NCBI RefSeq assembly: GCF_013409365.1
Contig: NZ_JACCBA010000001.1
Span: 5,456,001 to 5,520,000, forward strand
Source of the DNA: Actinomadura luteofluorescens
GTDB lineage: Bacteria > Actinomycetota > Actinomycetes > Streptosporangiales > Streptosporangiaceae
Direction: 5' to 3'
Length of the DNA: 64,000 nt
The stretch's first letter is position 1. Every line of letters starts with the position of its first letter. This document shows, in pieces, positions 51,816-60,843 of the stretch. A program made the translations under genes and the position numbers. Below the pieces are notes generated by a model. The model did no database searches. It was given only the letters and a program-made list of their open reading frames with translations, and was not told where the DNA came from.

Positions 51816-52730
51816 TTGGAGAAGGACGACTCGGCTGACATGACCGCACTGGTACGACTCCGGCTCGACATCTCCTACGACGGGTCGGACTTCGCGGGCT
51901 GGGCGAGGCAGCCGAACCAGCGGACCGTCCAGGGCGTCATCGAGGACGCGCTGGCCCGGATGCTGCGCCTGGACCCGCCGCCCATGCTCACCGTCGCCGG
52001 CCGCACCGACGCCGGCGTCCACGCCCGCGGGCAGGTCGCCCACCTCGTCGTTCCCGTCGCGGCCTACTCGGCGATCAACGGGACGATGCCGCGGCGCCTC
52101 GCCGGGCTGCTGCCCCCGGACGTGCGGGTGTGGCGCGTGTCGATCGCCCCGGAGGGGTTCGACGCGCGGTTCTCCGCGCTGTCGCGCCGCTACGTGTACC
52201 GGGTGTGCGACAACTCCTTCGGGGTGGAGCCGCTGCGCCGCCACGACGTGCTGTGGCATCCCCGTCCCCTGAACCTCGGCCGGATGAACGAGGCCGCCCG
52301 CAGGCTGGTCGGCGAGAACGACTTCGCCGCGTACTGCCGCAGGCGGGAGGGCGCGACGACGATCCGCGAGCTGCTGCGCTACGAGTGGGCGCGCGACGAC
52401 CGCGACCCGCACCTGGCGCTCGCCACCGTGGAGGCCGACGCGTTCTGCCACTCGATGGTCCGCGCGCTCGTCGGCGCGCTGCTGATGGTGGGGGACGGGC
52501 GGCGCGAGGTCGAGTGGCCCGGGCAGGTGCTCGCGGCGCGCGTCCGCGACTCCGGCGTGAACGTGGCGCCCGCGCACGGCCTGTCGCTGGAGGAGATCCG
52601 CTACCCCGAGGACGAGAGCCTGGCCAGGCGCGCCCAGGAGACCCGCCGCGTCCGGACGCTGAACGCGACGGCCGCCGCGGCCGCCGACCAGCCCGCCCCG
52701 CCCGGCGGCGCGCCCCTGCAGGGCGGCTGA
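51816..52730 (+). CDS. truA: tRNA pseudouridine(38-40) synthase TruA
   Basis: This enzyme isomerises uridines 38-40 in the tRNA anticodon arm. The TTG at 51816 has a well-placed AGGGAAG; the ATG at 51840 would give 296 instead of 304 residues. The catalytic aspartate is D65 in AGRTDAGVHARGQV. Other conserved segments are YDGSDFAGWARQPNQRTVQG and FCHSMVRALVGALLMVGDG. Linkage downstream of rplQ is conserved widely. In many relatives rplM follows directly; here a 4-kb minus-strand block intervenes. Confidence 0.96.
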   Translation: MEKDDSADMTALVRLRLDISYDGSDFAGWARQPNQRTVQGVIEDALARMLRLDPPPMLTVAGRTDAGVHARGQVAHLVVPVAAYSAINGTMPRRLAGLLPPDVRVWRVSIAPEGFDARFSALSRRYVYRVCDNSFGVEPLRRHDVLWHPRPLNLGRMNEAARRLVGENDFAAYCRRREGATTIRELLRYEWARDDRDPHLALATVEADAFCHSMVRALVGALLMVGDGRREVEWPGQVLAARVRDSGVNVAPAHGLSLEEIRYPEDESLARRAQETRRVRTLNATAAAAADQPAPPGGAPLQGG

Positions 52731-52752
52731 CCCGGCGGTCCGGGGTGCGGCC

Positions 52753-52772
52753 CCCGGGGCCTCAGCCCCGGG
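52753..52772. terminator. Hairpin at converging ends of truA and a minus-strand gene
   Basis: CCCGGGGC and GCCCCGGG form a perfect 8-bp stem with a CTCA loop. It overlaps the stop codon of the minus-strand gene at 52762 and lies 22 bp after truA, so it could serve both directions. Confidence 0.65.
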
Positions 52773-54256
52773 AGCGGGCGATGATCGGGCGCAGGTCGTA
52801 GTCCAGGAACAGCTGCGCGGCCTTCTTGATCGTCGGGTCGCCGGGCTTGGCCTTCTTGCCGTTCGCCCACTGGACGTAGGCGTAGGCGACGTACCGGCCG
52901 CGGACGGTCGCGGCCGCGTACCCGCCGGCCCGGTCGATGTCGGGGGACCGCTTGCCCGCCATGCCGCGGAACCACTCGTAGCGGGCGGGGTCGCCCGCCT
53001 TGCTCACGGCGATCGCGGCCGCCTTCGTCGGCAGCACCGCGATCCCGGAGGTGACGGCGAGCTTGCTCTCCGGGTCGATGTAGGTCGCGCGGACGATCTT
53101 GCGGCACTGCTGCTTGCGCAGCGCGGCGAGCATGGAGCCGCGGGCCGCGTAGGTGACGTCCCGGTTGAGCGACCAGCGGTCACGGAGGTAGGTCCGGTCG
53201 CCGAACCGGATGTTCTCGGTCGGGAAGACGTCGCGGAACGACAGGTCGGCGGTGTCGGTCTTCTCGTTGGTGATGTCGACGGGGGGCCGCGGGCGTGGCG
53301 GACGGGGTGACCGCGGGCGTCGTCTGCGCCGCCGCGGGGGCTTCGGGGGTCTTTCCGGACTTGTCGTCCTTGCTGTCCGATCCCGTTCCGCCGATGAGGA
53401 ACAGGGCGCCGACCGCGGCGAGGATGACCGCGGCGACGCCGCCGATCAACACCGAGCGCCCCTTGGCGCCGCCCCGGCCGGTGGCGGGCATGCCCTGCGG
53501 CGGACGTCCGGGCGGCGGGCCGCCGGCCGGGGGCCCGCCCTCGCCGTGGTAGGTCGGCGCGCCCGCCGGGGGCTGTTCTGCGGGCGCCGCGCCCACCGCT
53601 GCCGGATCGGCGTGCGGGAACGGGCCGCTTCCGGTGGGCGGGACGACGCCGGGCGGGAGGATGGCGTCCGGGACGAGCACGGGGGCGAGGGACGCGGCGT
53701 CCTCCGCCTCCTTGGCCTTCTCGAACGCCGAGAGCGACGCGGGGATGTCCGTCGCGGTGTCGGTCACGGCGGGGTTGTCCACGGTGGCCTCGGTCTCTGG
53801 TGTGACGGCCCCCGCGCCCTCGCCTCGCGGCGCCGCGTCCCGGGATCCGCCCTGCGCGGGCGGGACGGGCGGGAAGCCTTCGGGGTCGGTGTCGTCGGGG
53901 GAGATCGGGGGCTTGACGATCGGCTCGGCGGGGACGGCGCCGCGGGAGTCGACGCGCGGGACGCCTTTCCCGGCGACGAGCGTCCCGGGCGGTGCCGGGG
54001 CGGCCCCGAACGCGGCGGGGGGCTCGGGGGCGAGGGGGGTCCCGGAGGCGGAGGCGTCCGCCTCGTCCTCGACCTCCTCGACCACGGGCGCCGACAGCAT
54101 CTCCGGCGCCGCGGGCGCCTGCCCGGCCGGCGGGGCGGCGGCGTCCGCGGACTCGGCGGCCCACCAGGGGGCCTCCAGCCCGAAGGCGGGGAGCTTGAGG
54201 GGAGCGGCCTCGCCGGCCGGCTCGCCGTGCTCCCGTGCGTCTTTAGGTCCGGACAT
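52762..54256 (-). pseudogene. Proline-rich single-pass membrane protein, frameshifted
   Basis: The ATG at 54256 opens a roughly 270-residue Pro/Ala-rich cytoplasmic region, one membrane helix (SVLIGGVAAVILAAVGALFL) and the start of an outer domain, then loses frame at a G6 run on the + strand (53281-53286). The next frame resumes with VDITNEKTDTADLSFRDVFP, through CRKIVRATYIDPESKLAVTS, to LRPIIARSRG at 52762. One base added to the run would give about 498 residues. The outer domain is clearly related to that of the next upstream gene (LSFRDVF against LTLKEVF; VRATYIDPESKLAVTSGIAV against LRATYALSNGSLIGTVGVFN). Function is unknown; the indel may be real or an assembly error. Confidence 0.75.
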
Positions 54257-54280
54257 AAGCAGTGAGGGTATTCATGGGGG

Positions 54281-55441
54281 TCACTTCTGGAGGGGCTTGC
54301 CTTCGGTCTCCCGGTAGTGCAGCGCCAGTGCCAGGTTGCTGCCCTTGACCAGCTGGGTGCCGAAGACTTGGACGGCGGCATGGTACTTGCTCGAAATCTT
54401 CTTGCCGTCCGGCCTCTGCACCCACGTCATGATGACGTAGTGGCCGCGCGCCTGCGAGGTGCCGAGCGCCTCGCCCTTGCCGTTGTTCTTGGTGACGCCC
54501 TTGCCGGGCAGCGCCACCAGGAACGCGTCCTTGGCGGCGGCGGCCTTGACGGCCTTCTTGGCCGCGGCCTCGGTCTGGAGGTTGAACACGCCGACCGTGC
54601 CGATGAGAGAGCCGTTGCTGAGCGCGTAGGTGGCCCGGAGCGACTGCGTGCAGCGCCCCTTCTTGAGGGCCTTCGCCAGGGACACGCCGCCGACGACGCC
54701 GGTGCAGCCCTTCTTCCCTGTGGCGGCCGTCCGCACGTACTTGTGGCTGCCCGCCTTGAAGGTCGCCTTGCCGAAGACCTCCTTGAGGGTCAGCGGCGCG
54801 GGGTCGGTCGTCCGGCTCTGCAGCTTCACCGGGGTGAGGACGGGCTGCGTGGGGCTCGGCGTGGCCTGCGGCTGCTGGGACGCGGCCTGCGTCGGCTTCG
54901 GCTTCGGCTTGGAGTCGCCCTTGAGCATGGACGACAGCCCGACGCCGCCGCCGATGAGGAGGATCCCGGCGACCGCGGCGCCGCCGATGATCAGCGGCAG
55001 GTTGCGGCGCTTCTCGGGGCGCTCGGGCGCGGCGGACGGCCCGGGCGGCATGCCCTCGTAGGAGCCGAAGCCGCCCTCGCCCGGGGCGTTCTCGCCGTAG
55101 GCGCCGCCGGCGACGGGTTCGTCGCCCCACGCGGGCGGCTGGTCGGACCAGGCCGCGGTCTGCTCGCCGGGCGCCTCGCCCTTGGGTGCGCCGCCGGGGG
55201 CACCGCCGGGGGCACCGCCGCCGTAGGGGGCGCCGCCGAACCCGTCGTTGCCGAACCTCTCCTGGCCGAAGCTGTCGCTGCCGAACGGCGGCGTGCCGGA
55301 CCCCTCTTCACGTGGTGCGAAAGGGGATTCGTCGTTGTCGTGGCCGTACGGCGGCGCTTCGGCTCCGGGTCCGTACGGCGCGTGCGGCGACTGCCGGGGA
55401 GGCCAGTCGCCGGGTTTGCCTTGATCGCCCGGATAACCCAT
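54281..55441 (-). CDS. Proline/glycine-rich single-pass membrane protein, paralogue of the downstream gene
   Basis: This 386-residue protein starts at the ATG at 55441 (MGYPGDQGKPGDWPPRQ). About 160 residues of Gly/Pro/Ser-rich cytoplasmic sequence precede one transmembrane helix (LPLIIGGAAVAGILLIGGGV). A Pro/Lys linker and a roughly 165-residue extracytoplasmic domain follow. That domain has two cysteines (GCTGVVGGVS, GRCTQSLRATY) and ends HYRETEGKPLQK. The same domain appears in the gene 24 bp downstream. I do not recognise a named family. The shared layout suggests a cell-envelope pair, possibly acting together. Confidence 0.8.
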   Translation of the reverse strand: MGYPGDQGKPGDWPPRQSPHAPYGPGAEAPPYGHDNDESPFAPREEGSGTPPFGSDSFGQERFGNDGFGGAPYGGGAPGGAPGGAPKGEAPGEQTAAWSDQPPAWGDEPVAGGAYGENAPGEGGFGSYEGMPPGPSAAPERPEKRRNLPLIIGGAAVAGILLIGGGVGLSSMLKGDSKPKPKPTQAASQQPQATPSPTQPVLTPVKLQSRTTDPAPLTLKEVFGKATFKAGSHKYVRTAATGKKGCTGVVGGVSLAKALKKGRCTQSLRATYALSNGSLIGTVGVFNLQTEAAAKKAVKAAAAKDAFLVALPGKGVTKNNGKGEALGTSQARGHYVIMTWVQRPDGKKISSKYHAAVQVFGTQLVKGSNLALALHYRETEGKPLQK

Positions 55442-55561
55442 GGGTTGGACCTTACCGTTCCTCATTCAGGGCTCTGGACCTTCGCGACACCCACCATGAC
55501 ATGGGGGCGAACCGGACGCCGGTGATTTGCCGAAGGTCATGTCCCCGCCGATCGGGGGCGG

Positions 55562-56608
55562 TCATTTCCAGCCGAAGTCCTGCGTCCACAGGGGCCCGCC
55601 GGACCCCGAGGCCATACCGACGCCGATGGCGCGCAGCCCGCAGTTCAGGATGTTGGCCCGGTGGCCGGGGCTGTCCATCCAGCCCTTCACGACGGCCGAG
55701 GCGGTCGGGTAGCCCTTGGCGATGTTCTCCGCTCCGGGGCTGCTGTATCCGGCGTCCTCCATCCGCTTCCAGGGGCTGTCGCCGTTGCGCGACGTGTGGT
55801 CGAAGTAGTTGTTGGCCGCCATGTCCGCCGAGTGCTTGCGCGCCGCGGTGGCGAGCCGCGCGTCGTTGCGCAGCGCCGGGCATCCGTGCTTGGCGCGTTC
55901 GGCGTTGGTGAGCGAGACCACGCTCGCCTCGGGACCGGACGAGCCGCCGGAACCGCCGGAACCGCCGCCCGGGGTCGTGCTCCCGCCCGGGGTCGAGGGG
56001 GCGTCGGGCGCGGCGGACCTCTTGGGCGTGGAGGGCTTGGCCGACGTGCTCTTCTTCGGCGGGTGGATCGCCTTCAGCGGCGGCGTCTGCTCCTCGGCGG
56101 CCGGCGCGGGGGAGGCGCTGGTCCGGCCGCCGCCCGCGCCCGTCCCGGAACCGGAGCCCGAGCCCTTGCCGGTCGCGGCGAGCGGGTCGCTCTGCGGTCC
56201 GGCCGGGACCTCGACGGACGGGCTGCGCTCCGCCCCGGAGGCGGACGTGTTCTCCGACCGGAACTGGGGCAGGACGAGCCGGTCGATCACGACTCCGGTG
56301 CCGATGGCGAGGGCGGACGCGGTGGCGGCCACGACGATCCCCCTCGCGCCCTTCCTCCCGGAGCGCTTCCCGCGCGGCGGGCGGCTGTTCCAGAACGCGT
56401 CGCCGTCGCTCGGCGACCGCTCCGCGCGCGGGGGTTCCCGGCGGGCGCGCCGCGGACCGCTGGCGACGAGTTCGTCCCGGTAGGGAGGAGCGGGCCGCGG
56501 CGGGACGTCGCGCGGCGCGGAGGCGCCGTGCCGCGCGGGGCCGGGGCGCCCGGCGTCGCCGGGCCGGCGGCCTCCGGCGGGATCGGCTGGTCTGCGGGGA
56601 GTAGTCAG
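55562..56608 (-). CDS. CAP/SCP-domain membrane-anchored protein, possible CTG start
   Basis: A GTG at 56332 gives 256 residues starting inside the membrane helix. The frame stays open upstream with sensible protein sequence (RDELVASGPRRARREPPRAE, FWNSRPPRGKRSGRKGARGI) to a CTG at 56608 preceded by GGGAG at good spacing, so I place the start there (348 residues). No ATG, GTG or TTG occurs in frame between. The layout is cytoplasmic basic/Pro-rich head, one membrane helix, Ser/Gly/Pro linker, then a CAP domain (SLTNAERAKHGCPALRNDAR, YFDHTSRNGDSPW, GAENIAKG, SPGHRANILN) with both active-site-like histidines. CAP proteins of bacteria are extracytoplasmic and mostly of unknown role. Confidence 0.78.
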   Translation of the reverse strand: MTTPRRPADPAGGRRPGDAGRPGPARHGASAPRDVPPRPAPPYRDELVASGPRRARREPPRAERSPSDGDAFWNSRPPRGKRSGRKGARGIVVAATASALAIGTGVVIDRLVLPQFRSENTSASGAERSPSVEVPAGPQSDPLAATGKGSGSGSGTGAGGGRTSASPAPAAEEQTPPLKAIHPPKKSTSAKPSTPKRSAAPDAPSTPGGSTTPGGGSGGSGGSSGPEASVVSLTNAERAKHGCPALRNDARLATAARKHSADMAANNYFDHTSRNGDSPWKRMEDAGYSSPGAENIAKGYPTASAVVKGWMDSPGHRANILNCGLRAIGVGMASGSGGPLWTQDFGWK

Positions 56609-56662
56609 CGGGGGCTCCCGGGTGCGGGCCGGCGTGAGCCGGCGTGGACCGGTCGCCCGGCA

Positions 56663-56678
56663 CCATATCCCGATATGG
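56663..56678. promoter_or_regulatory. 16-bp inverted repeat upstream of the CAP gene
   Basis: CCATATC and GATATGG flank CC, a perfect 7-2-7 inverted repeat 55 bp upstream of the proposed CTG start. It is AT-rich against its surroundings and a good operator candidate for the minus-strand block. Confidence 0.55.
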
Positions 56679-56818
56679 ACCCTCTGTTACCAAAATGAAT
56701 CCAGAAAGGACCAAAACGCTACATGGTGTGATCATCGCGGTGCTGAACGTCCACTCCCGGGCATCGCGGGGCGTACGGCATACTGGAGGCGCGGCCGGAA
56801 GCGCCACGGCGCCTCGTT

Positions 56819-56848
56819 TTGACCCGTGTGCGCGCGGCCGAGTATCCT
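56819..56848 (+). promoter_or_regulatory. rplM-rpsI promoter (TTGACC-N18-TATCCT)
   Basis: TTGACC (56819-56824) and TATCCT (56843-56848) are 18 bp apart, a strong primary-sigma promoter. Transcription would start near 56855 and leave a leader of about 235 nt. The rest of 56609-57089 holds no gene that I can support. Confidence 0.72.
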
Positions 56849-57020
56849 GCGTGTTTGTTGTGTGCGTCGGCGCCTGCTCGCTGCAGGCGAGAGGCGCGAC
56901 GACCTGTCGGTGCGTCCCCATCATGTGCGTCCTCGTGGCCGCGTGCGGGCCCCCGGCATCCCGGAGCGCCGGGTCGGATGATCCTCTGATCGGCGCGAGC
57001 AGGATTCCGCTGCCAGGTGG

Positions 57021-57042
57021 CACCCGTCCACGCGGACGGGTG
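57021..57042 (+). other. Leader hairpin before rplM
   Basis: CACCCGTCC and GGACGGGTG form a perfect 9-bp stem with an ACGC loop, 47 nt before the rplM start. L13 represses its own mRNA in E. coli; this could be a comparable site, but no shared motif is evident. Confidence 0.5.
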
Positions 57043-57089
57043 GAGGATCGAAACCGCTGAGAGTCGACGAGAAACGAAGGCTTACGACC

Positions 57090-57542
57090 GTGCGCACGTA
57101 CACCCCTAAGCCCGCTGACGTCCAGCGTCAGTGGTACGTCATCGACGCGACCGATGTCGTGCTGGGCCGTCTCGCCAGTCAGGTCGCACAGCTGCTCCGG
57201 GGTAAGCACAAGCCGATCTACGCCCCGCACCTCGACACCGGTGACTTCGTCGTCATCGTGAACGCCGACAAGGTGGCGCTGTCGGGCAACAAGCTGGAGC
57301 AGAAGCGGGCCTACCGGCACTCCGGCTACCCGGGCGGTCTGCGCTCGGTGAGCTACGGTGACCTGCTGGCCAAGCACCCCGAGCGGGCCGTCGAGAAGGC
57401 GATCAAGGGCATGCTGCCCAAGAACTCCCTCGGCCGGAAGATGTTCGGCAAGGTGAAGGTCTACGCCGGGCCGGACCACCCGCACCAGGCGCAGAAGCCG
57501 GTCCCGTTCGAGATCACCCAGATCAGCCAGATCAAGAAGTGA
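57090..57542 (+). CDS. rplM: 50S ribosomal protein L13
   Basis: This 150-residue early-assembly protein starts at a GTG after GAAACGAAGG. The sequence is canonical ([39 protein letters not shown]). It forms an operon with rpsI 101 bp downstream, driven by the promoter at 56819-56848. Confidence 0.99.
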   Translation: MRTYTPKPADVQRQWYVIDATDVVLGRLASQVAQLLRGKHKPIYAPHLDTGDFVVIVNADKVALSGNKLEQKRAYRHSGYPGGLRSVSYGDLLAKHPERAVEKAIKGMLPKNSLGRKMFGKVKVYAGPDHPHQAQKPVPFEITQISQIKK

Positions 57543-57643
57543 CGCCCGCGCACGAGCCGATCGTGCGCGACCCGGAAGCAGAGGCCGCCGGGGCACCCGC
57601 CTGACGGGCCAGCCGCCCTGGCTAGAACACCCATAGGAGAACC

Positions 57644-58153
57644 GTGGACGACACCACCGGCGCCGAGCAGGCCGCCGAGCTCGACTCGTACGAGGAAACG
57701 CCCTCCGAGTACAGCACCGAGACCCCCGAGGCCGCCGGCGAGGGCTTCCTCGGCCAGCCGGTCGCGACCGGCCCCGCGGCCGGCACCGGCCGCCGCAAGC
57801 AGGCCATCGCGCGGGTCCGCATCGTTCCGGGCACCGGCCAGTGGAAGATCAACGGCCGCACCCTGGACCAGTACTTCCCGAACAAGGTGCACCAGCAGAT
57901 CGTGAACGAGCCGTTCGTGCTGCTGACCCTGGAGGGCCAGTTCGACGTACTCGCGCGCGTGAACGGCGGCGGCACCACCGGCCAGGCCGGCGCGCTGCGC
58001 CTCGGCATCTCCCGCGCGCTGCAGTTCGCCAACATCGAGCACCGCCCGGCGCTGAAGAAGGCCGGCTTCCTCACCCGCGACGCGCGGGTGCCCGAGCGGA
58101 AGAAGGCCGGTCTCAAGAAGGCCCGCAAGGCTCCGCAGTACAGCAAGCGTTGA
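57644..58153 (+). CDS. rpsI: 30S ribosomal protein S9
   Basis: This 169-residue protein reaches the P-site tRNA with its C-terminal tail (RKAPQYSKR). It starts at a GTG after ATAGGAGAACC. An acidic N-terminal extension of about 45 residues ([20 protein letters not shown]) precedes the S9 core ([20 protein letters not shown]), as in other actinobacteria. It is followed by a GC-rich hairpin (CCGGCCC/GGGCCGG at 58194-58210) and then glmM. Confidence 0.99.
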   Translation: MDDTTGAEQAAELDSYEETPSEYSTETPEAAGEGFLGQPVATGPAAGTGRRKQAIARVRIVPGTGQWKINGRTLDQYFPNKVHQQIVNEPFVLLTLEGQFDVLARVNGGGTTGQAGALRLGISRALQFANIEHRPALKKAGFLTRDARVPERKKAGLKKARKAPQYSKR

Positions 58154-58193
58154 TCGACGGCACGAGCCGTCGCACCCCGTGGCTTCTCCGCAG

Positions 58194-58210
58194 CCGGCCC
58201 GCAGGGCCGG
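58194..58210 (+). terminator. Hairpin between rpsI and glmM
   Basis: A 7-bp stem CCGGCCC/GGGCCGG with a GCA loop is followed by a second small palindrome GCACCCGGGTGC and two short T runs (58228-58258). Partial termination before glmM is likely. Confidence 0.5.
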
Positions 58211-58292
58211 CGCACCCGGGTGCGGCGGCTCGTCCGCTTTTCCGGGTGTTCTTCTCTTTTCCGGAACCTTCGCTCTGATCGGGAGTTGAACT

Positions 58293-59636
58293 GTGGCTCG
58301 TCTGTTCGGGACCGACGGCGTGCGCGGACTCGCCAACCGCGATCTGACCGCCCCGCTCGCCATGGACCTGTCCGTCGCGGCGGCGCGGGTGCTGGGGGAG
58401 CAGGGCGCGTTCAAGGGGCACCGCCCGGTCGCGGTGGTCGGCCGCGACCCCCGCGCCTCGGGAGAGTTCCTGGAGGCCGCCGTCGTGGCGGGCCTCGCGA
58501 GCGCCGGGGTGGACGTGCTGCGCCTCGGCGTCCTGCCGACGCCCGCGGTGGCGCACCTGACCCACGCGCTGGACGCCGACCTCGGCGTGATGCTGTCGGC
58601 CTCGCACAACCCGGCCCCCGACAACGGGATCAAGTTCTTCGACCGCAGCGGCTACAAGCTCCCCGACGACCTGGAGGACCGCGTCGAGGCGCGGCTCGGC
58701 GAGGCGTGGGAGCCGCCGACCGGCGCGGGCGTCGGCCGCGTCCGGGAGGCGCACGGCGCGGTCGAGCAGTACGTCGCGCACCTGCTGACCACGGTCCCGG
58801 TGTCGCTGGACGGCCTGCGCGTCGTCATCGACTGCGCCAACGGCGCCTCCAGCGACGTCGCCCCTGAGGCGCTGCGCCGCGCGGGCGCCGAGGTCATCAC
58901 GATCGGCACGGCCCCCGACGGGCTCAACATCAACTCGGGCTGCGGCTCCACGCACCTGGAGGCGCTGCAGAAGGCCGTCCGCGAGCACGGCGCGGACGCC
59001 GGCATCGCCAACGACGGCGACGCCGACCGGTGCCTGGCGGTCACCGCGGGCGGCGAGGTCGTCGACGGCGACCAGATCATGGCGATCCTGGCCCTGGACC
59101 TGCGGGAGGCCGGCGCGCTCGCCGCCGACACCGTCGTCGCGACCGTGATGTCGAACCTCGGCTTCAAGCTGGCCATGCGGGAGGCGGGCATCACCGTCGT
59201 GGAGACCGCGGTCGGCGACCGGTACGTCCTGGAGGCGATGAAGGAGGGCGGCTTCGGCTTCGGCGGGGAGCAGTCCGGCCACGTCATCATGCTGGATCAC
59301 GCGACGACCGGGGACGGCGTCCTCACCGGCCTGCACCTGCTCGCCGCGATGGTCCGCCGCGGGCGGCCGCTCGACGAGCTGGCCAAGGTGATGACGCGGC
59401 TGCCGCAGGTCCTCATCAACGTCAAGGACGTCGACAAGGACCGTGCCAAGACGTCCCCCGAGCTCGCCGCGGCCGTCTCCGTCGCCGAGGAGGGCCTCGG
59501 CGAGACCGGCCGCGTCCTGATCCGCCCGAGCGGCACCGAGCCGATGGTGCGCGTGATGGTGGAGGCGGCGTCCGAGGCGCAGGCCCAGTCGGTGGCCGAG
59601 CACCTCGCCGGCGTGGTCCGCACGACCCTCGGCTAG
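58293..59636 (+). CDS. glmM: Phosphoglucosamine mutase
   Basis: This enzyme converts glucosamine-6-phosphate to glucosamine-1-phosphate for peptidoglycan precursor synthesis. It has 447 residues from a GTG after CGGGAGTTGAA. The opening [20 protein letters not shown], the phosphoserine loop [12 protein letters not shown] (S104), the metal loop NDGDADRC and the phosphate-binding [14 protein letters not shown] are all intact. It follows rplM-rpsI as in most actinobacteria, a conserved link between translation and cell-wall genes. Confidence 0.98.
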   Translation: MARLFGTDGVRGLANRDLTAPLAMDLSVAAARVLGEQGAFKGHRPVAVVGRDPRASGEFLEAAVVAGLASAGVDVLRLGVLPTPAVAHLTHALDADLGVMLSASHNPAPDNGIKFFDRSGYKLPDDLEDRVEARLGEAWEPPTGAGVGRVREAHGAVEQYVAHLLTTVPVSLDGLRVVIDCANGASSDVAPEALRRAGAEVITIGTAPDGLNINSGCGSTHLEALQKAVREHGADAGIANDGDADRCLAVTAGGEVVDGDQIMAILALDLREAGALAADTVVATVMSNLGFKLAMREAGITVVETAVGDRYVLEAMKEGGFGFGGEQSGHVIMLDHATTGDGVLTGLHLLAAMVRRGRPLDELAKVMTRLPQVLINVKDVDKDRAKTSPELAAAVSVAEEGLGETGRVLIRPSGTEPMVRVMVEAASEAQAQSVAEHLAGVVRTTLG

Positions 59637-59649
59637 CCCGCCGGGCGCG

Positions 59650-59674
59650 GCCGGGCGGGCGGCGCCCGCCCGGC
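59650..59674. terminator. Bidirectional terminator after glmM
   Basis: A perfect 11-bp GC-only stem (59650-59660 with 59664-59674, loop GGC) fills the 37-bp gap between converging genes. Confidence 0.85.
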
Positions 59675-59997
59675 TAGCGCTCGTCGATCTCCAGCCGGCC
59701 GACCTTCAGATGCGCGATCTCGACGGTCCCGGCCTGGAGGTGGCCGACGACCGCCCGCTTCACGACGAGCTTGCCGATCGCGACCGCGCCGACCGCGACC
59801 GCGCCGAGGGCCATGGCCCCGAGCGCCAGCGACCCGAGCCCGTTCCCGGCCCGCAGCGTCAGCCCGGTCGCGGACGCGCCGGTCACCTCCGCGCCGGTCG
59901 CCCGGGCCCCCACGCCCCGCTCCGTCCGCACCCGCGGCCGTTCCCGCTCGGTGCTCTCCATGTCCTTGCCGGCGTCCTCGCCGCGGGATTCGCTCAT
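59674..59997 (-). CDS. Hypothetical protein with Gly/Ala/Val hexapeptide-like tract
   Basis: The ATG at 59997 gives 107 residues: a charged N-terminal half (SESRGEDAGKDMESTERERP) and a C-terminal half with a regular pattern LALGAMALGAVAVGAVAIGK followed by AHLKVGRLEIDER. The five- to six-residue rhythm of small and hydrophobic residues could fold as a short beta-solenoid or pack on a membrane. I do not recognise a named family. It starts 20 bp after the end of the HNH gene and is probably co-transcribed with it. Confidence 0.6.
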   Translation of the reverse strand: MSESRGEDAGKDMESTERERPRVRTERGVGARATGAEVTGASATGLTLRAGNGLGSLALGAMALGAVAVGAVAIGKLVVKRAVVGHLQAGTVEIAHLKVGRLEIDER

Positions 59998-60017
59998 GGG
60001 GACGAGCCTACGGCCGG

Positions 60018-60707
60018 TCAGCAGCGGGCGAGGAAGTCCTGCAGCGCGTCGTGGTCGGAGCGCGTCACCGGGAGCGAGTACTCCTTCGCGACCGCGACGT
60101 ACTTGATCGCGTAGACGCACTGGAACCCCTTCTGGGGCTTCCACTCGCCGGGGCCCGAGTCGCTCTTCTCCCGGTTGGGCACGCCCCAGACGGCGAGCAG
60201 GTTGTCGTGGTCGTTGGCGAACTGCTCGCGCCTGTCCTCGCTCCAGCGGGAGGCGCCCATCCGCCAGGCGAGGGCGAGCGGGTAGACGTGGTCGATCTGC
60301 ACCTCGGAGGCGTCCTTCTTCTCGAAGGTGATCTGCTTGCCGCTGTAGGGGTCGTCCAGCCTTCCGGCGAGCACGATGCAGCGGCCCTTCTTCTCGACCT
60401 TCGTCAGGTCGCGGGCGAGGACGTCGTTGCGCTGGTCGCAGCCGTTGTGGTCGGTGTCCTTCCAGCGCGTGCCGAACTTGTCGCGCCGGTAGCCGCCGTC
60501 CGTCGCCGACGCGATCCGCAGCCCCGACAGGTTCTTGCGCGCCTTGGCCTCGTCGCCGGAGGCGGGCCTGGTCGAGCCGGACGAGGGCGATCCCGTCTGC
60601 GAGAGGCCCACGTCGCCCTCGCAGCCCGCCGTCGCCAGCGGGACGGCGAGCGCGAGGCCCGCCGCGGCCGTCCGCGCGGCCTTCAGCAGCACCGGAGGCT
60701 GTGTCAT
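60018..60707 (-). CDS. Secreted HNH endonuclease family lipoprotein
   Basis: This 229-residue protein starts at the ATG at 60707. A signal peptide ends in the lipobox TAGC, predicting lipidation at C29 and anchoring outside the membrane. The mature part is the GmrSD/DUF1524-type HNH domain of secreted actinobacterial nucleases: RRDKFGTRWKDTDHNGCDQR, then VQIDHVYPLALAWRMGASRW with the catalytic His, and FANDHDNLLAVWGVPNREKS. Two cysteine pairs could be disulfide-bonded. Such nucleases are thought to degrade extracellular DNA for nutrition or competition. Promoter elements were not identified. Confidence 0.88.
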   Translation of the reverse strand: MTQPPVLLKAARTAAAGLALAVPLATAGCEGDVGLSQTGSPSSGSTRPASGDEAKARKNLSGLRIASATDGGYRRDKFGTRWKDTDHNGCDQRNDVLARDLTKVEKKGRCIVLAGRLDDPYSGKQITFEKKDASEVQIDHVYPLALAWRMGASRWSEDRREQFANDHDNLLAVWGVPNREKSDSGPGEWKPQKGFQCVYAIKYVAVAKEYSLPVTRSDHDALQDFLARC

Positions 60708-60843
60708 GACTTCACCGTCCTGGGGGGAGTTTCTTGGCGTTTTTGCCATCTTTCAGGCAAATAATCGATCAAACATTGTGGCCTGGTCTTCCTCCGGATG
60801 CGCTCGTGACACAGCACCGCGACGCATACGGCACGATTGGCCC

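Noticed and set aside
56644..57060. 138-codon ORF upstream of rplM
   Set aside because: It overlaps the strong rplM promoter and leader hairpin, has odd composition with many Cys and Arg, and lacks a ribosome binding site.
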